Assembly (NCBI GenBank): GCA_049194865.1 | Contig: JBLZWL010000136.1 | Location: forward strand, 1-64,000 | Length of the DNA stretch: 64,000 bases | Direction: 5' to 3' | DNA from: Myxococcus terminator_A | GTDB taxonomy: Bacteria; Myxococcota; Myxococcia; Myxococcales; Myxococcaceae | Shown here: positions 1 through 9,014 of the stretch, piece after piece | Numbering within the stretch: the stretch's first letter is position 1 | Layout: each line of letters begins with the position of its first letter | Notes under the pieces: model-generated | Databases searched by the model: none | Seen by the model: the letters and a program-made list of their open reading frames with translations, nothing else | Told to the model about the DNA's origin: nothing | Program-made: the position numbers and the translations under genes

Positions 1-649
1 GCTCCTTGATGGTGGCGGACATGCCGCGCTTGAGCAGCACCGGCTTGCGGCGCTCGCCCACCGCCTCCAGCAGGCTGAAGTTCTGCATGTTGCGCGCGCC
101 AATCTGGAGGATGTCCGTGGCCTCGTCGACCGCGTCCAGCGTCGCGGTGTCCTTCACCTCGGTGGTGACGAGCAGGCCCGTCTCCTTGCGCGCCTCCATG
201 AGCAGCGCCAGGCCGTCACCCTTGAGGCCCTGGAACTCATAGGGACTGGTGCGCGGCTTGAACGCTCCGCCGCGCAGCATGGTGGCGCCCGCCTTCTTCA
301 CCGCGTGCGCGGTGGAGAGGATCTGCTCGCGCGACTCCACGGAGCACGGGCCGGCGATGACGTGGAACGACGCGCCGCCGATGGTGAGGCCACCCACGCG
401 CAGCTGCGTGTCCTCCGGCTTCACCTCGCGGCTGACGAGCTTGAAGGGCTGGGAGATGGAGACAGCGTCCGCGACGCCGGGCAGCACTCGGAAGGGTTCT
501 GGCTCCACCGCGCCGGGGTTGCCGGTGATGCCGATGGCCGTGCGAGTGCCCCCTGGAATCGCGTGCGGTTGCCAGCCACGACGGCGGATCTCGTCGTTCA
601 CACGCTCGATGTCCTGGGCCGTCGCGTCTGGTCGCATCACGATCAACAT
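1..649 (-). CDS. aroF: DAHP synthase (3-deoxy-7-phosphoheptulonate synthase), type I AroF-like, 3' part missing
   Basis: Catalyses the first step of the shikimate pathway, condensing phosphoenolpyruvate and erythrose-4-phosphate, in the cytoplasm. The first ~216 residues are visible; the gene runs off the left edge. It starts MLIVMRPDAT, typical of the AroF/Thermotoga-type enzymes that carry an N-terminal ferredoxin-like regulatory domain (about residues 1-65). The TIM-barrel follows, with the diagnostic motifs GPCSVESREQ, LRGGAFKPRTSPYEFQG, QIGARNMQNF and VLLKRGMSAT. The ATG at 649 is chosen because MLIVM matches the usual family start; a second ATG lies four codons downstream. It is transcribed divergently from the FAD oxidoreductase across a 191-base gap. 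The assignment is secure; only the C-terminal third cannot be seen. Confidence 0.93.
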   Translation of the reverse strand, partial: MLIVMRPDATAQDIERVNDEIRRRGWQPHAIPGGTRTAIGITGNPGAVEPEPFRVLPGVADAVSISQPFKLVSREVKPEDTQLRVGGLTIGGASFHVIAGPCSVESREQILSTAHAVKKAGATMLRGGAFKPRTSPYEFQGLKGDGLALLMEARKETGLLVTTEVKDTATLDAVDEATDILQIGARNMQNFSLLEAVGERRKPVLLKRGMSATIKE

Positions 650-840
650 GGGGATACCCGCTTTCTCTCCGCTAATGGACGCCGGGAAGCCCGGCGCTGT
701 GACTCCTCGAACGCCGAGGACTCGCCTCCAAGTTCTGCACAAGTGTTCGCTCGCGAGCAACCTGCACGACGGTGCCACTTGTGGCACGCGCTCCAAGCGA
801 CCCAGCATGGAGGGGGGCCAGCGTGGATGTGGGAGAGCGC

Positions 841-2094
841 GTGTCGAACCCGGATGTCATCGTCGTGGGCGCGGGACTCTCGGGGCTGGCGTGCGCGCGA
901 GCGCTCGTCCAATCCCGCTTGAAAGTGATGCTCCTGGAAGCCGGCGCGGAACCCGGAGGCCGCGTGCGCACGGACGTGCACGAGGGTTTCCTGCTCGACC
1001 GGGGTTTTCAGGTGTACCTCACGGCCTACCCGGAAGGTCAGCGGACGCTGGATGTCGCGGCGCTGAAGTTCCGGCGCTTCCTGCCGGGCGCGAAGGTGTG
1101 GAGGGGCGGGCGGCTGCATACGGTAGTGGACCCGCTGCGTCAGCCTGTGACGGCGCTCGCGCATCTGTTCGACTCGGTCGGCACCTTCTGGGACAAGCTG
1201 CGAGTGCTGGAGCTGCGGCAGCAGGCGCGCTCGGGCGAGGAGGTGGACGTGTGGCTGCGTCCCCAGCGCACCTCGCGGCGCTACCTGGAGGAGCTGGGCT
1301 TCACGGAGGAGATGGTGGAGGGGTTTTTGCGGCCCTTCCTGGCGGGCGTCTTCCTGGACCGCTCGTTGACGACCTCCAGCCGGTTCCTCGAGTTCGTGTT
1401 CCGGATGTTCGCCTCGGGCGATGCGGGGGTGCCGGAGCAGGGCATGGGCGCGATTCCCGAGCAGCTGGCCTCGAAGCTGCCTCCAGGCTGTCTGCGTGGG
1501 CGCACGCCCGTGGCGGAGGTGTGGGGACACCGCGCGAAGCTGGAGGATGGGGAGATGTTGAGCGCCCAGGCGGTGGTGGTGGCCGCGGACCCGCCGGCCG
1601 CGGCGCGGCTGCTGCCGGGAATGCCGGTGCCGCTGATGAACGCGGTGACGTGTCTGTACTTCGCCGCGCCCGCGCCTCCGGTGGAGGGGCCGTGGTTGGT
1701 GCTCAATGGCGAGGGCCAGGGCGTGGTGAACAACGTGGCGGTGATGAGCGAGGTGTCCCCGGCGTATGCGCCACGAGGACAGGCCCTCGTGTCCGTGTCG
1801 GTGCTGGGCGTGTCCTCGGACGTGGAGGCGCTGCGCGCGCGGGTGTGCGAGGAGTTGACGGCGTGGTTCGGCGCGAGCGTGACGGAGTGGCGACACTTGC
1901 GGACGTACTCGCTGCCGTTCGCGTTGCCGGCGCAGACGGTGGATGCGCTGGAGCCGCCGCACCGTCCGGTCCGACTGTCACCCGGGCTCTACGTGTGCGG
2001 GGACCACCGGGACAGCGCGTCGATTCATGGAGCGTTGGGCTCGGGTCGACGCGCGGCCGAGGCCGTGCTCACGGACCTCGGGCTGTATTCTTAG
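841..2094 (+). CDS. FAD-dependent amine oxidase/phytoene-desaturase-like oxidoreductase
   Basis: A 417-residue cytoplasmic flavoprotein. The N-terminus carries the dinucleotide-binding motif VIVVGAGLSGLACARAL, followed by GGRVRTD and LLDRGFQVY, typical of the amine oxidase/protoporphyrinogen oxidase/CrtI superfamily. The C-terminus has the second FAD contact, LYVCGDHRDSASIHGA. The frame extends upstream to 772, but GTG at 841 is preferred: it has a GGGAG ribosome-binding site about seven bases upstream and places the Rossmann strand near the N-terminus. The substrate cannot be deduced. A carotenoid link is tempting because crtW lies 6 kb away, but no other carotenoid genes are adjacent. Confidence 0.85.
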   Translation: MSNPDVIVVGAGLSGLACARALVQSRLKVMLLEAGAEPGGRVRTDVHEGFLLDRGFQVYLTAYPEGQRTLDVAALKFRRFLPGAKVWRGGRLHTVVDPLRQPVTALAHLFDSVGTFWDKLRVLELRQQARSGEEVDVWLRPQRTSRRYLEELGFTEEMVEGFLRPFLAGVFLDRSLTTSSRFLEFVFRMFASGDAGVPEQGMGAIPEQLASKLPPGCLRGRTPVAEVWGHRAKLEDGEMLSAQAVVVAADPPAAARLLPGMPVPLMNAVTCLYFAAPAPPVEGPWLVLNGEGQGVVNNVAVMSEVSPAYAPRGQALVSVSVLGVSSDVEALRARVCEELTAWFGASVTEWRHLRTYSLPFALPAQTVDALEPPHRPVRLSPGLYVCGDHRDSASIHGALGSGRRAAEAVLTDLGLYS

Positions 2095-2191
2095 CGCCGC
2101 GCTCGGTCACGGCTCTACGGGAGTGGCGCGCAATCCTTGATGCAGCGAGCGCCGCGCTCGGTCTCGACGAGCGCGGCGGTCAATCCACGGC

Positions 2192-3157
2192 TCAGCGAGC
2201 GCGGTTCTTGCCCTTGCGCTTCGCCGCCCCGCGAGGAGCCTTGGCCTTCGACGCCGCGCCGCGCGCCGACTTGCCCGCCGTGGAGCGCTTGGCGCTCACG
2301 TTCGCGCCGCGCCGCTTGCGGTTGAGCGCCCCGCCGGAGCGCTTGCTGGTCGCCTTGGGCTGCCTGCGCTTCACCGCCTCCGCCGCGCGCTCCGCCCGAG
2401 GTGCCTTCTTCGCGGCGCTCTTGCCAGGCGCCTTCGCGCCCGCGCGCTTCGCGGCCTGCTTCCCACGGGTCTTGCCACCACCCACCTTGCGCCGAGCGTT
2501 CTTCCGCGCGCCCCCCGTCGACTCCTCACTCGCGCTCGCCGGAGCGGGCTCCGCGACCGGCGCCGCCGCGACAGGCGCGGGCTCACGCACCACCACGCTG
2601 GCGACCTCCGCCACCCCGACGCTCGCCGCCGCGACAGGCGCCTTCCTCGGGCGCCCCACCTTGCGCTTGGGGCCCGTGGGGGCCAGCCGCTTCGTCCGGG
2701 ACGTCGGCGCGCCCAGCAGGTCCTCCGCGTCGCTCGCCTCCTCCGTCCACTGCAACGGGAAGGAGTCCGCGGTCAGCGGCCCCGAGGCCAAGAGCAGCGG
2801 CGCCGCCAGCTCATCCGCGCCGGAGGCCACGGCCGCCATCGCCGTCACGAGGCTGAGCGTCGTGGCCGCGGCCCCACCCAGCGGATAGAGGGCCACCGAG
2901 CCCATGTCATTCCAGCCCACCACCAGATAGCGGAAGGCATCGGGATGGCGCGCTCGCAGCGTGCTCATCACCAGGACGAAGGCATTGAAGCCCCCATCAT
3001 CGAAGCGCACCAGCCACTGGTTGCCGAGCGGCTGACGCACGCGCCGCTGGGGCTTGATGAGCTCGGCTCGGACCACTCCCTGGATGGCGGCGCGCTCCGA
3101 GGGGGCCGCCGTCGGAAGGATGTCGCAAGTGAAGACGGCGAAGGAGGTCTGGGACAT
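2192..3157 (-). CDS. AT-hook protein with histone H1-like basic tail
   Basis: A 321-residue protein in two parts. Residues 1 to about 145 form a globular, unrecognised domain with motifs such as WLVRFDDGGFNAFVLVM and FRYLVVGWNDMGSVALYP. From about residue 160 the chain becomes a Lys/Arg/Ala/Pro-rich tail that opens with a clear AT-hook (KRKVGRPRK, GRPRK about residues 168-172). It continues with many KRA/AKK repeats resembling eukaryotic histone H1 or HMGA tails. ATG 3157 is preferred over the GTG at 3178. DNA binding through the tail is inferred from composition. Myxobacterial CarD has an HMGA-like region, but the N-terminal domain here does not look like CarD. It lies downstream of htpG on the same strand. 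Confidence 0.75.
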   Translation of the reverse strand: MSQTSFAVFTCDILPTAAPSERAAIQGVVRAELIKPQRRVRQPLGNQWLVRFDDGGFNAFVLVMSTLRARHPDAFRYLVVGWNDMGSVALYPLGGAAATTLSLVTAMAAVASGADELAAPLLLASGPLTADSFPLQWTEEASDAEDLLGAPTSRTKRLAPTGPKRKVGRPRKAPVAAASVGVAEVASVVVREPAPVAAAPVAEPAPASASEESTGGARKNARRKVGGGKTRGKQAAKRAGAKAPGKSAAKKAPRAERAAEAVKRRQPKATSKRSGGALNRKRRGANVSAKRSTAGKSARGAASKAKAPRGAAKRKGKNRAR

Positions 3158-3265
3158 CCGGCCATCATTCCCTATCACTCACAAGGCTGTCTAATGGTGC
3201 GGCCTCGATTTGCGCGAAAGGCCGCCAGCGCTGTCCACCAGACGTCGGCGGAACAGGCCCGCCAC

Positions 3266-3302
3266 GGACCTCCAGCCCCGAAAAAGCAGGGCGGGGAGGT
3301 CC
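3266..3302. repeat. Imperfect inverted repeat downstream of htpG
   Basis: GGACCT at 3266-3271 plus CCCCG at 3276-3280 pair with CGGGGAGGTCC at 3292-3302, leaving a four-base bulge. The hairpin lies just after the htpG stop and could act as a transcription barrier. No U-tract follows the stem, so a terminator role is uncertain. Confidence 0.3.
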
Positions 3303-3315
3303 ATGGCCCCGGGCC

Positions 3316-5283
3316 TCAGCTCGCGGCTTGCGTGGTCGCCGCCGGCCGCGAACCGTCGGGCCCCGGCGCCTTCGCGGCCTGTCCCGCCACCTGCGTGAGG
3401 AGCGACGTCAGCCGCCGCGCGAAGCGGTTCGGGTCGGAGATGGTGCTGCCCTCGGTGAGCAGCGCCTGGTCATGCAAGAGCTCTATCCACTCGGACACCT
3501 GCGCCTGCGCGGGGTCCTTCTCGTGCACGGCCTTCAGGTGCTCGATGACCGGATGCTTGGGATTGATCTCCAGGATGCGCTTCACGCGCGGCGTCCCCTT
3601 GCCCCGCTGCTGGAGCAGCCGCTCCAGGTACGCCGGCGAGCCACCCTCCGGCACGACGAGGCACACCGGCGAGTCCGTGAGCCGGTCCGACACCCGCACC
3701 TCACGCACCGAGTCCTGGAGCACGTCCTTCATCTTCGCGGTGAGTCCCTTCAACCCCTCCGCGCTCTGCTCGTGCTCCTTCTTCTGCTCGTCGGTGGACT
3801 GCAGCTTCAGGTCCGCCTGGAGCGCGGACACCAGCGGCTTGCCCTGGAACTCGCGCAGCCCCTGCGCGGCCCACTCGTCCACCGGGTCCGTCATGAAGAG
3901 GACCTCGTAGCCGCGCTGCTTCAGCGCCTCCAGGTGCGGGCTGTCCTCCACCGCCTTCCGGGACTCGCCGTACATGTAATAGAGCGCCTCCTGGCCCTCC
4001 TTCATGCGCGACACGTAGTCCGCCAGCGACGTGAGGCCCTCCTCGCGCGAGCTCTCGTAGCGCAACAGGCCGCCCAGCTTGTCCTTGTGCTCGGCCTCGG
4101 TGGCCAGCCCCTCCTTGAGCACCGTGCCGAAGGACTTCCAGAACGTCGTGTAGTCCTCGGGCTTGTCCTTGGCCAGCTTCTCCAGGAGGTCCAGCGACTT
4201 CTTCACCACGTGCTTGCGGATGGCGCGCACCACCTGCGAGTCCTGGAGCAGCTCGCGCGACACGTTCAACGGCAGGTCATCCGAGTCGATGACGCCGCGC
4301 ACGAAGCGCAGCCACTGCGGCACCAGCTCCTCGCAGCGGTCCATGATGAACACGCGCTTGACGAACAGCCGCACCCCGCGCTGCTGCTGCGCGTTCAAGT
4401 CGAACGGCGGGTTCTTCGGAACGAAGAGCAGGCCGGTGAACTGCTGGTTGCCGTCCGCCTTGAAGTGCGTCCACGCCAGCGGCACGTCCCAGTCGTGCGT
4501 CAGGTGCTTGTAGAACTCCTGGTACTGCTCGTCGGTGATTTCGCTCTTCGCGCGCTGCCACAGCGCGCTCGCCTTGTTCACCACCTCCAGCGCGGCTTCC
4601 GTCTTCGCGTCGTCCCCCGTCCCGGTGGTCTTCTTCACCTGGAGCTTGATGGGGTGGCCCACGTAGTCGGAGTACTGGGTAATCAGCGAGCGCACCCGCC
4701 ACTCGTCCAGGAACTCCTTCTGGTCCTCCTTCAGGTGGAGGATGACGGCGGTGCCCCGGGCGGCGCGCTCGGCCGGCTCCACGGTGAAGGAGCCGTGGGC
4801 TTCGGAAGACCACTTCCACGCCTGCGAGTCCTTGCCCGCCGCGCGGCTGACGACTTCCACCCGGTCCGCGACGAGGTACGCGCTGTAGAAGCCCACGCCG
4901 AACTGGCCGATGAGCTGCACGTCCTTCTGACCGCGCTGGGTCGCCATCTGGAGGAACTCGCGCGAGCCGGAGTGGGCGATGGTGCCCAGGTTCTTCACCA
5001 GCTCGTCATGGGACATGCCGATGCCGGTGTCCTCGATGGTGAGCGTGTTCTTCTCCGCGTCGGGGATGATGCGCAGCTCCAGCTCCGGCGCATCCGACAT
5101 CAGCTCCGGCTCCGTAATCGCGCGGAAGCGCAGCTTGTCGAGCGCGTCCGACGCGTTCGACACCAGCTCCCGCAGGAAGATCTCCTTGTGGCTGTAGAGC
5201 GAGTTGATGACCAGGCTGAGGAGCTGGTTGATCTCCGCCTGGAAGGCGTGGGTTTCCCGCTGGGGGGGAGCTTCGACGGTCAT
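3316..5283 (-). CDS. htpG: Molecular chaperone HtpG (Hsp90)
   Basis: Cytosolic ATP-dependent chaperone of 655 residues, a normal length for bacterial Hsp90. The N-terminal GHKL ATPase domain shows [22 protein letters not shown] and [15 protein letters not shown]. The middle domain follows with [13 protein letters not shown] and [12 protein letters not shown], then the C-terminal dimerisation region. The frame opens at 5385, but ATG 5283 is the start: [17 protein letters not shown] is the usual HtpG N-terminus, with a GGAGG ten bases upstream. The last 20 or so residues are Ala/Pro/Gly-rich. The CBM21 gene lies 148 bases upstream on the same strand. No CIRCE-type operator was seen. Confidence 0.97.
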
Positions 5284-5431
5284 GGGTACAGGGCCTCCGG
5301 GCGCCCGGGTGGGCGGCAAGCGTCGTCTCCCCATAACCATGCGAAACAGCCTGTCGAGGGGAGGATGCCCGGGAGCCTGCCTCAAGGCCGGGCCCGTGAA
5401 GGCCTGGCCCCCGGGTTCCCCCTCGGGTGGG

Positions 5432-6232
5432 TTACAGGGGAGGGTAGATAGGCGGGTAGTTGTAGCCGAAGTTGCTGTCCCAGTACGTCTGTCCGTTCAC
5501 CTCATAGCGGACATAGAAGGACGGGGTGGCCGTCACGGCGGGAATCAGGGCCAGCCAGCGCTCCACTCCCTGGGCGTTGGGGCTGGAGACGTAGGCGTAG
5601 CCCACGGTGTAACTGGAGGTGAAGGCAGCGGCGACCTCGTGCGAGGTGGCCCACCCGTCCGTGGAGTACACCACGGTGACGCTCTTCGAGTAGGACAGGT
5701 TCTTCACGTCGATGCCGATGCCCACGTCGCCGTTGGGCTGCGAGTAGCTGGTGGCCACCAGCACGTTGGCGCGCGGCAACAGCGCCCCATCCCCGCGGCC
5801 CAGGTGGTAGTTGGCCCCGCCGTTGTTGTCCCAGTACGTCTGGCCGTTCGCGGTGAACTTCGCCACGAACTCCAAGTCCCGCGTCGGCTGGGGCGTCGTC
5901 CCCCAGCTCTGATACTGCCGCGTCACCTTCCACAGCTCGCTCCCCGCGCCCGCGTCGCCCACATACGAGGCGGCCAGGTCCGTCCAGGTGCCGTCGGGCT
6001 GCTTGTCGTGGATGGCCACCTGCTTCTCGTAGGCCAGGTTCTTCACCACCACCAGGTAGGTGACGTCCTGCCACGACTGCCCATAGCGGCTGCTCACCAT
6101 GCTCACCGCCTTGAGCAGCTTCACCTCGTCCGCCGCGCGCGCGGAGGCCGACGAGAGCCCCACGGTGAGCCCGGCCAACAGGCACAGCGCCGCGCGCCAC
6201 CGGGAGAGAAGAGAGAGTCGGTTCGTCGTCAT
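5432..6232 (-). CDS. Exported protein made of two tandem CBM21-type starch-binding modules
   Basis: A 266-residue protein with an N-terminal signal peptide (hydrophobic CLLAGLTVGLSSASA followed by RAADE). The mature part is two repeats of about 110 residues. Each contains the CBM21 hallmarks: a VKNL(A/S)Y(E/S)K motif, a strand with a GTW or GWAT tryptophan, and a final QTYWDNNGGANYH or QTYWDSNFGYNYP. CBM21 binds glycogen or starch and is usually attached to an amylase or a phosphatase-targeting subunit. Here there is no catalytic domain. ATG 6232 has GGAG seven bases upstream and gives a clean signal peptide. It probably acts as a secreted or periplasmic glucan-binding protein; the ligand is inferred. 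Confidence 0.8.
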   Translation of the reverse strand: MTTNRLSLLSRWRAALCLLAGLTVGLSSASARAADEVKLLKAVSMVSSRYGQSWQDVTYLVVVKNLAYEKQVAIHDKQPDGTWTDLAASYVGDAGAGSELWKVTRQYQSWGTTPQPTRDLEFVAKFTANGQTYWDNNGGANYHLGRGDGALLPRANVLVATSYSQPNGDVGIGIDVKNLSYSKSVTVVYSTDGWATSHEVAAAFTSSYTVGYAYVSSPNAQGVERWLALIPAVTATPSFYVRYEVNGQTYWDSNFGYNYPPIYPPL

Positions 6233-6422
6233 GGGAGTCTCCTCATGAGCCAGCCCTCGGCCGGCTCCAGGAACCTGGGGAATCCAGGGCTCTCCCATGT
6301 TGGCAGCAGGCCCCGACGCGCGTCGCGTCACGCGTCATGGGACCGTCTGGTTGAAATGTTCTGACGTACACGCGCGCCACGCATTGCTGGGAGGGCGAGC
6401 GGGGTTGGAGTAGGGAAGGGCC

Positions 6423-8144
6423 ATGAACCGAACCCTCCTGTCCCTCCTGGGGGCGGTGCTGCTGTCCGGCTCCGCTGTCGCCGAGGAGAAAGTCCCCACC
6501 TCGTTCCCCGACGCCGCCGAGCTGCAGCGGCTCACCGCGCGCTTTGCTCCCGTGGAGCTGCGGGTGGACCTGAAGGCCCTGCCCGACAACGAGCGCCGCG
6601 CGCTGGCCCGCGTCGTCCAGGCCTCGCAGCTGATGGACGCGCTGTTCCTGCGTCAGCGCTGGGCGGGCAACGAGACGGTGTTGCTGAACCTGCTGCGCGA
6701 CGACGAGACGCCCCTGGGCCGCGCGCGCCTGCACGCGTTCCTGTTGGACAAGGGCCCGTGGAACAGCCTCGACGAGGGCCGGCCCTTCCTGCCCGGCGTG
6801 CCCCCGAAGCCGGAGGCTGGCAACTTCTACCCGGCCGGCTCCACGAAGGCGGAGGTGGAGGCCTGGATAAAGGCGCTGCCCGAGGCCCAGCAGAAGGAGG
6901 CCACGGGCTTCTACACCACCATCCGCAAGGGCACCGACGGCAAGTTCATCTCCGTGCCGTACAGCGTGGAGTACCAGGGCGAGCTGGCCCTGGCCGCCGC
7001 GCTGTTCCGCGAGGCCGCCGCGCTCACGAAGCAGCCCACGCTCAAGGCGTTCCTCACCTCGCGCGCGGACGCGTTCCTGTCCAACGACTACTACGCCAGC
7101 GAAGTCGCCTGGATGAAGCTGGACGCGAGCATCGAGCCCACCGTCGGCCCCTATGAGGTCTACGAGGATGGCTGGTTCAACTACAAGGCCGCGTTCGAGG
7201 CCTTCGTCGGCCTGCGTGACGACGCGGAGACGGGCAAGCTGTCCAAGTTCAGCGACCACCTCCAGGATTTGGAGAGCAACCTCCCCATCGACCCGAAGCT
7301 GCGCAACCCGAAGCTGGGCGCGCTGGCCCCCATCCGCGTCGTCAACAGCCTGTTCTCCTCCGGCGACGCCAACCGCGGCGTGCAGACGGCGGCGTACAAC
7401 CTGCCCAACGACGAGCGCGTCACGGAGGCCATGGGCTCCAAGCGCGTCATGCTGAAGAACGTGCAGGAGGCGAAGTTCGAGCGCGTGCTCGTGCCCATCG
7501 CCAAGGTGGCGCTCTCCGCGAAGGACCAGCAGGACGTCGCCTTCGACGCCTTCTTCACGCACATCCTGATGCACGAGCTGATGCACGGCCTGGGGCCGCA
7601 CAACATCACCGTGGGCGGCAAGGCGACGACGGTGCGGCAGGCGCTCCAGGTGGCCTCCAGCGCGCTCGAGGAGGCCAAGGCGGACATCTCCGGCCTGTGG
7701 GCGCTCCAGCGACTGATGGACACGGGGGTCATCGACAAGTCGATGGGCCGCACCATGTACACGACGTTCCTGGCCTCCTCGTTCCGCTCCATCCGCTTCG
7801 GCACGGACGAGGCGCACGGCAAGGGCGTGGCCCTCCAGCTCAATCACTTCCTCGACACCGGCGCGGTGAAGGTCAACGCGGACGGCACCTTCGCCGTGGT
7901 GCCGGAGAAGATGAAGCAGTCCGTCACCTCCCTGACGAAGCAGTTGATGGAAATCCAGGGGAAGGGTGACCGGAAGGCGGCGGAGGCCCTGCTGGCGAAG
8001 ATGGGCGTGGTGCGGCCTTCGGTGCGCAAGGTGCTGGAGCGCCTGAAGGACGTTCCGGTGGACATCGCGCCCCACTACGTCACGGCGGAGGAGCTCGTTC
8101 GCGAGGCGACCGCACCCGCGGCCGACCCCGGCGTGCGGAAGTAG
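6423..8144 (+). CDS. Exported zinc metallopeptidase, M49 (dipeptidyl-peptidase III)-like
   Basis: A 573-residue protein beginning with a signal peptide (LLSLLGAVLLSGSAVAEE). The metal site is HELMHGLGPH, with the first His at residue 384, and a downstream glutamate ligand motif ALEEAKADISGL at 416-417, giving a gluzincin arrangement. The overall layout and the EEAKAD motif match bacterial relatives of dipeptidyl-peptidase III (M49). Canonical M49 enzymes have HEXXXH, whereas here the spacing is HEXXH. It likely hydrolyses peptides in the envelope or outside the cell. The GGAAGGG before ATG 6423 supports the start. It diverges from the CBM21 gene across 190 bases. Confidence 0.75.
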   Translation: MNRTLLSLLGAVLLSGSAVAEEKVPTSFPDAAELQRLTARFAPVELRVDLKALPDNERRALARVVQASQLMDALFLRQRWAGNETVLLNLLRDDETPLGRARLHAFLLDKGPWNSLDEGRPFLPGVPPKPEAGNFYPAGSTKAEVEAWIKALPEAQQKEATGFYTTIRKGTDGKFISVPYSVEYQGELALAAALFREAAALTKQPTLKAFLTSRADAFLSNDYYASEVAWMKLDASIEPTVGPYEVYEDGWFNYKAAFEAFVGLRDDAETGKLSKFSDHLQDLESNLPIDPKLRNPKLGALAPIRVVNSLFSSGDANRGVQTAAYNLPNDERVTEAMGSKRVMLKNVQEAKFERVLVPIAKVALSAKDQQDVAFDAFFTHILMHELMHGLGPHNITVGGKATTVRQALQVASSALEEAKADISGLWALQRLMDTGVIDKSMGRTMYTTFLASSFRSIRFGTDEAHGKGVALQLNHFLDTGAVKVNADGTFAVVPEKMKQSVTSLTKQLMEIQGKGDRKAAEALLAKMGVVRPSVRKVLERLKDVPVDIAPHYVTAEELVREATAPAADPGVRK

Positions 8145-8222
8145 CCACGCTCGCTGGTACGCCCCCACGCACGGTGAGTTTCCCGTGCGCGGCGGGCGGA
8201 CCGGCCCCATGAGTCAGGAGAG

Positions 8223-9008
8223 ATGGAGAACTCGGCCCGCTATCGTCCGGCCCCGCTTGGACCCTGGGGCGTCCTCGTCGCGCTTGTCGTCATTGGCGCG
8301 TGGGGGACGCATCTGGCGTGGATGATGCTGTCGCCCGAGCTGCCCTGGGACTCCCCGCTCACCTGGCTGCAGGTCGCCTTCCAGGCGTGGCTGTGCACCG
8401 GCCTGTTCATCACCGGCCATGACGCCATGCACGGCACCGTGGCGCGTCAGGGCTGGGTGAACGAGACGGTGGGCACCATCGCCTGCTTCCTCTTCGCCGG
8501 CCTGTCGTACCGCCGACTGGTGCTCAACCACCACGCCCACCACGAGCAGCCCACGGGCGACGCGGACCCGGACTTCTCCACGCGCACCCAGTCCTTCTGG
8601 CCGTGGCTGGGGACGTTCATGGCCCGCTACACCACGCTGCCCCAACTGGGGGTGATGGCGGCCAAGTTCAACATCTTCGTCTTCCTGGGCGTCTCCCAGC
8701 CGCGCATCCTCGCGTTCTGGGTGCTGCCCGCCGTGCTGGGTACGCTGCAGCTCTTCTACTTCGGCACCTACCAGCCGCACCGTCGCCCGGACACTCCGGA
8801 CATGGCGCCCCACCACGCGCGCACGCTGCCGCGCAACCACCTGTGGGCCATGCTGTCGTGCTTCTTCTTCGGCTACCACTGGGAGCACCACCAGTCCCCT
8901 GGCACGCCCTGGTGGCGGCTGTGGCGGGTGAAGGACGCTCGCGAGGACGCGTCCCGTGCCTCGGCGGGAGCCCGCGATGTAACGGCCGGACGGGTTGGCC
9001 CGTTATAA
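8223..9008 (+). CDS. crtW: Beta-carotene ketolase-like integral membrane di-iron oxygenase (CrtW family)
   Basis: CrtW enzymes insert a keto group at C4 of carotenoid beta-rings using O2 and a membrane di-iron centre. The 261-residue protein shows the family histidine boxes in order: HDAMH at 66-70, HHAHH at 103-107 followed by GDADPDF, and HWEHH at 219-223 followed by SPGTPWW. These lie among hydrophobic segments. This pattern is typical of CrtW rather than acyl desaturases. The gene ends six bases before msrP, so the two are very probably co-transcribed. Myxobacteria make 4-keto carotenoids, so the activity is plausible. No carotenoid biosynthesis genes are adjacent; the substrate is inferred. 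Confidence 0.85.
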   Translation: MENSARYRPAPLGPWGVLVALVVIGAWGTHLAWMMLSPELPWDSPLTWLQVAFQAWLCTGLFITGHDAMHGTVARQGWVNETVGTIACFLFAGLSYRRLVLNHHAHHEQPTGDADPDFSTRTQSFWPWLGTFMARYTTLPQLGVMAAKFNIFVFLGVSQPRILAFWVLPAVLGTLQLFYFGTYQPHRRPDTPDMAPHHARTLPRNHLWAMLSCFFFGYHWEHHQSPGTPWWRLWRVKDAREDASRASAGARDVTAGRVGPL

Positions 9009-9014
9009 AGGGGC

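Noticed and set aside
249..2888. An 879-codon frame crossing aroF, the FAD oxidoreductase and the AT-hook gene
   Set aside because: It crosses three real genes in other frames and is composed of Arg/Gly/Ala-rich shadow sequence.
3328..5451. A 707-codon open frame opposite htpG
   Set aside because: Same shadow effect; the opposite strand encodes a complete, normal Hsp90.
841..9008. A carotenoid biosynthesis cluster linking the FAD oxidoreductase and crtW
   Set aside because: Only crtW has specific carotenoid motifs; the genes between are chaperone, binding module and peptidase genes, and no crtE, crtB or crtI-type cluster is present.
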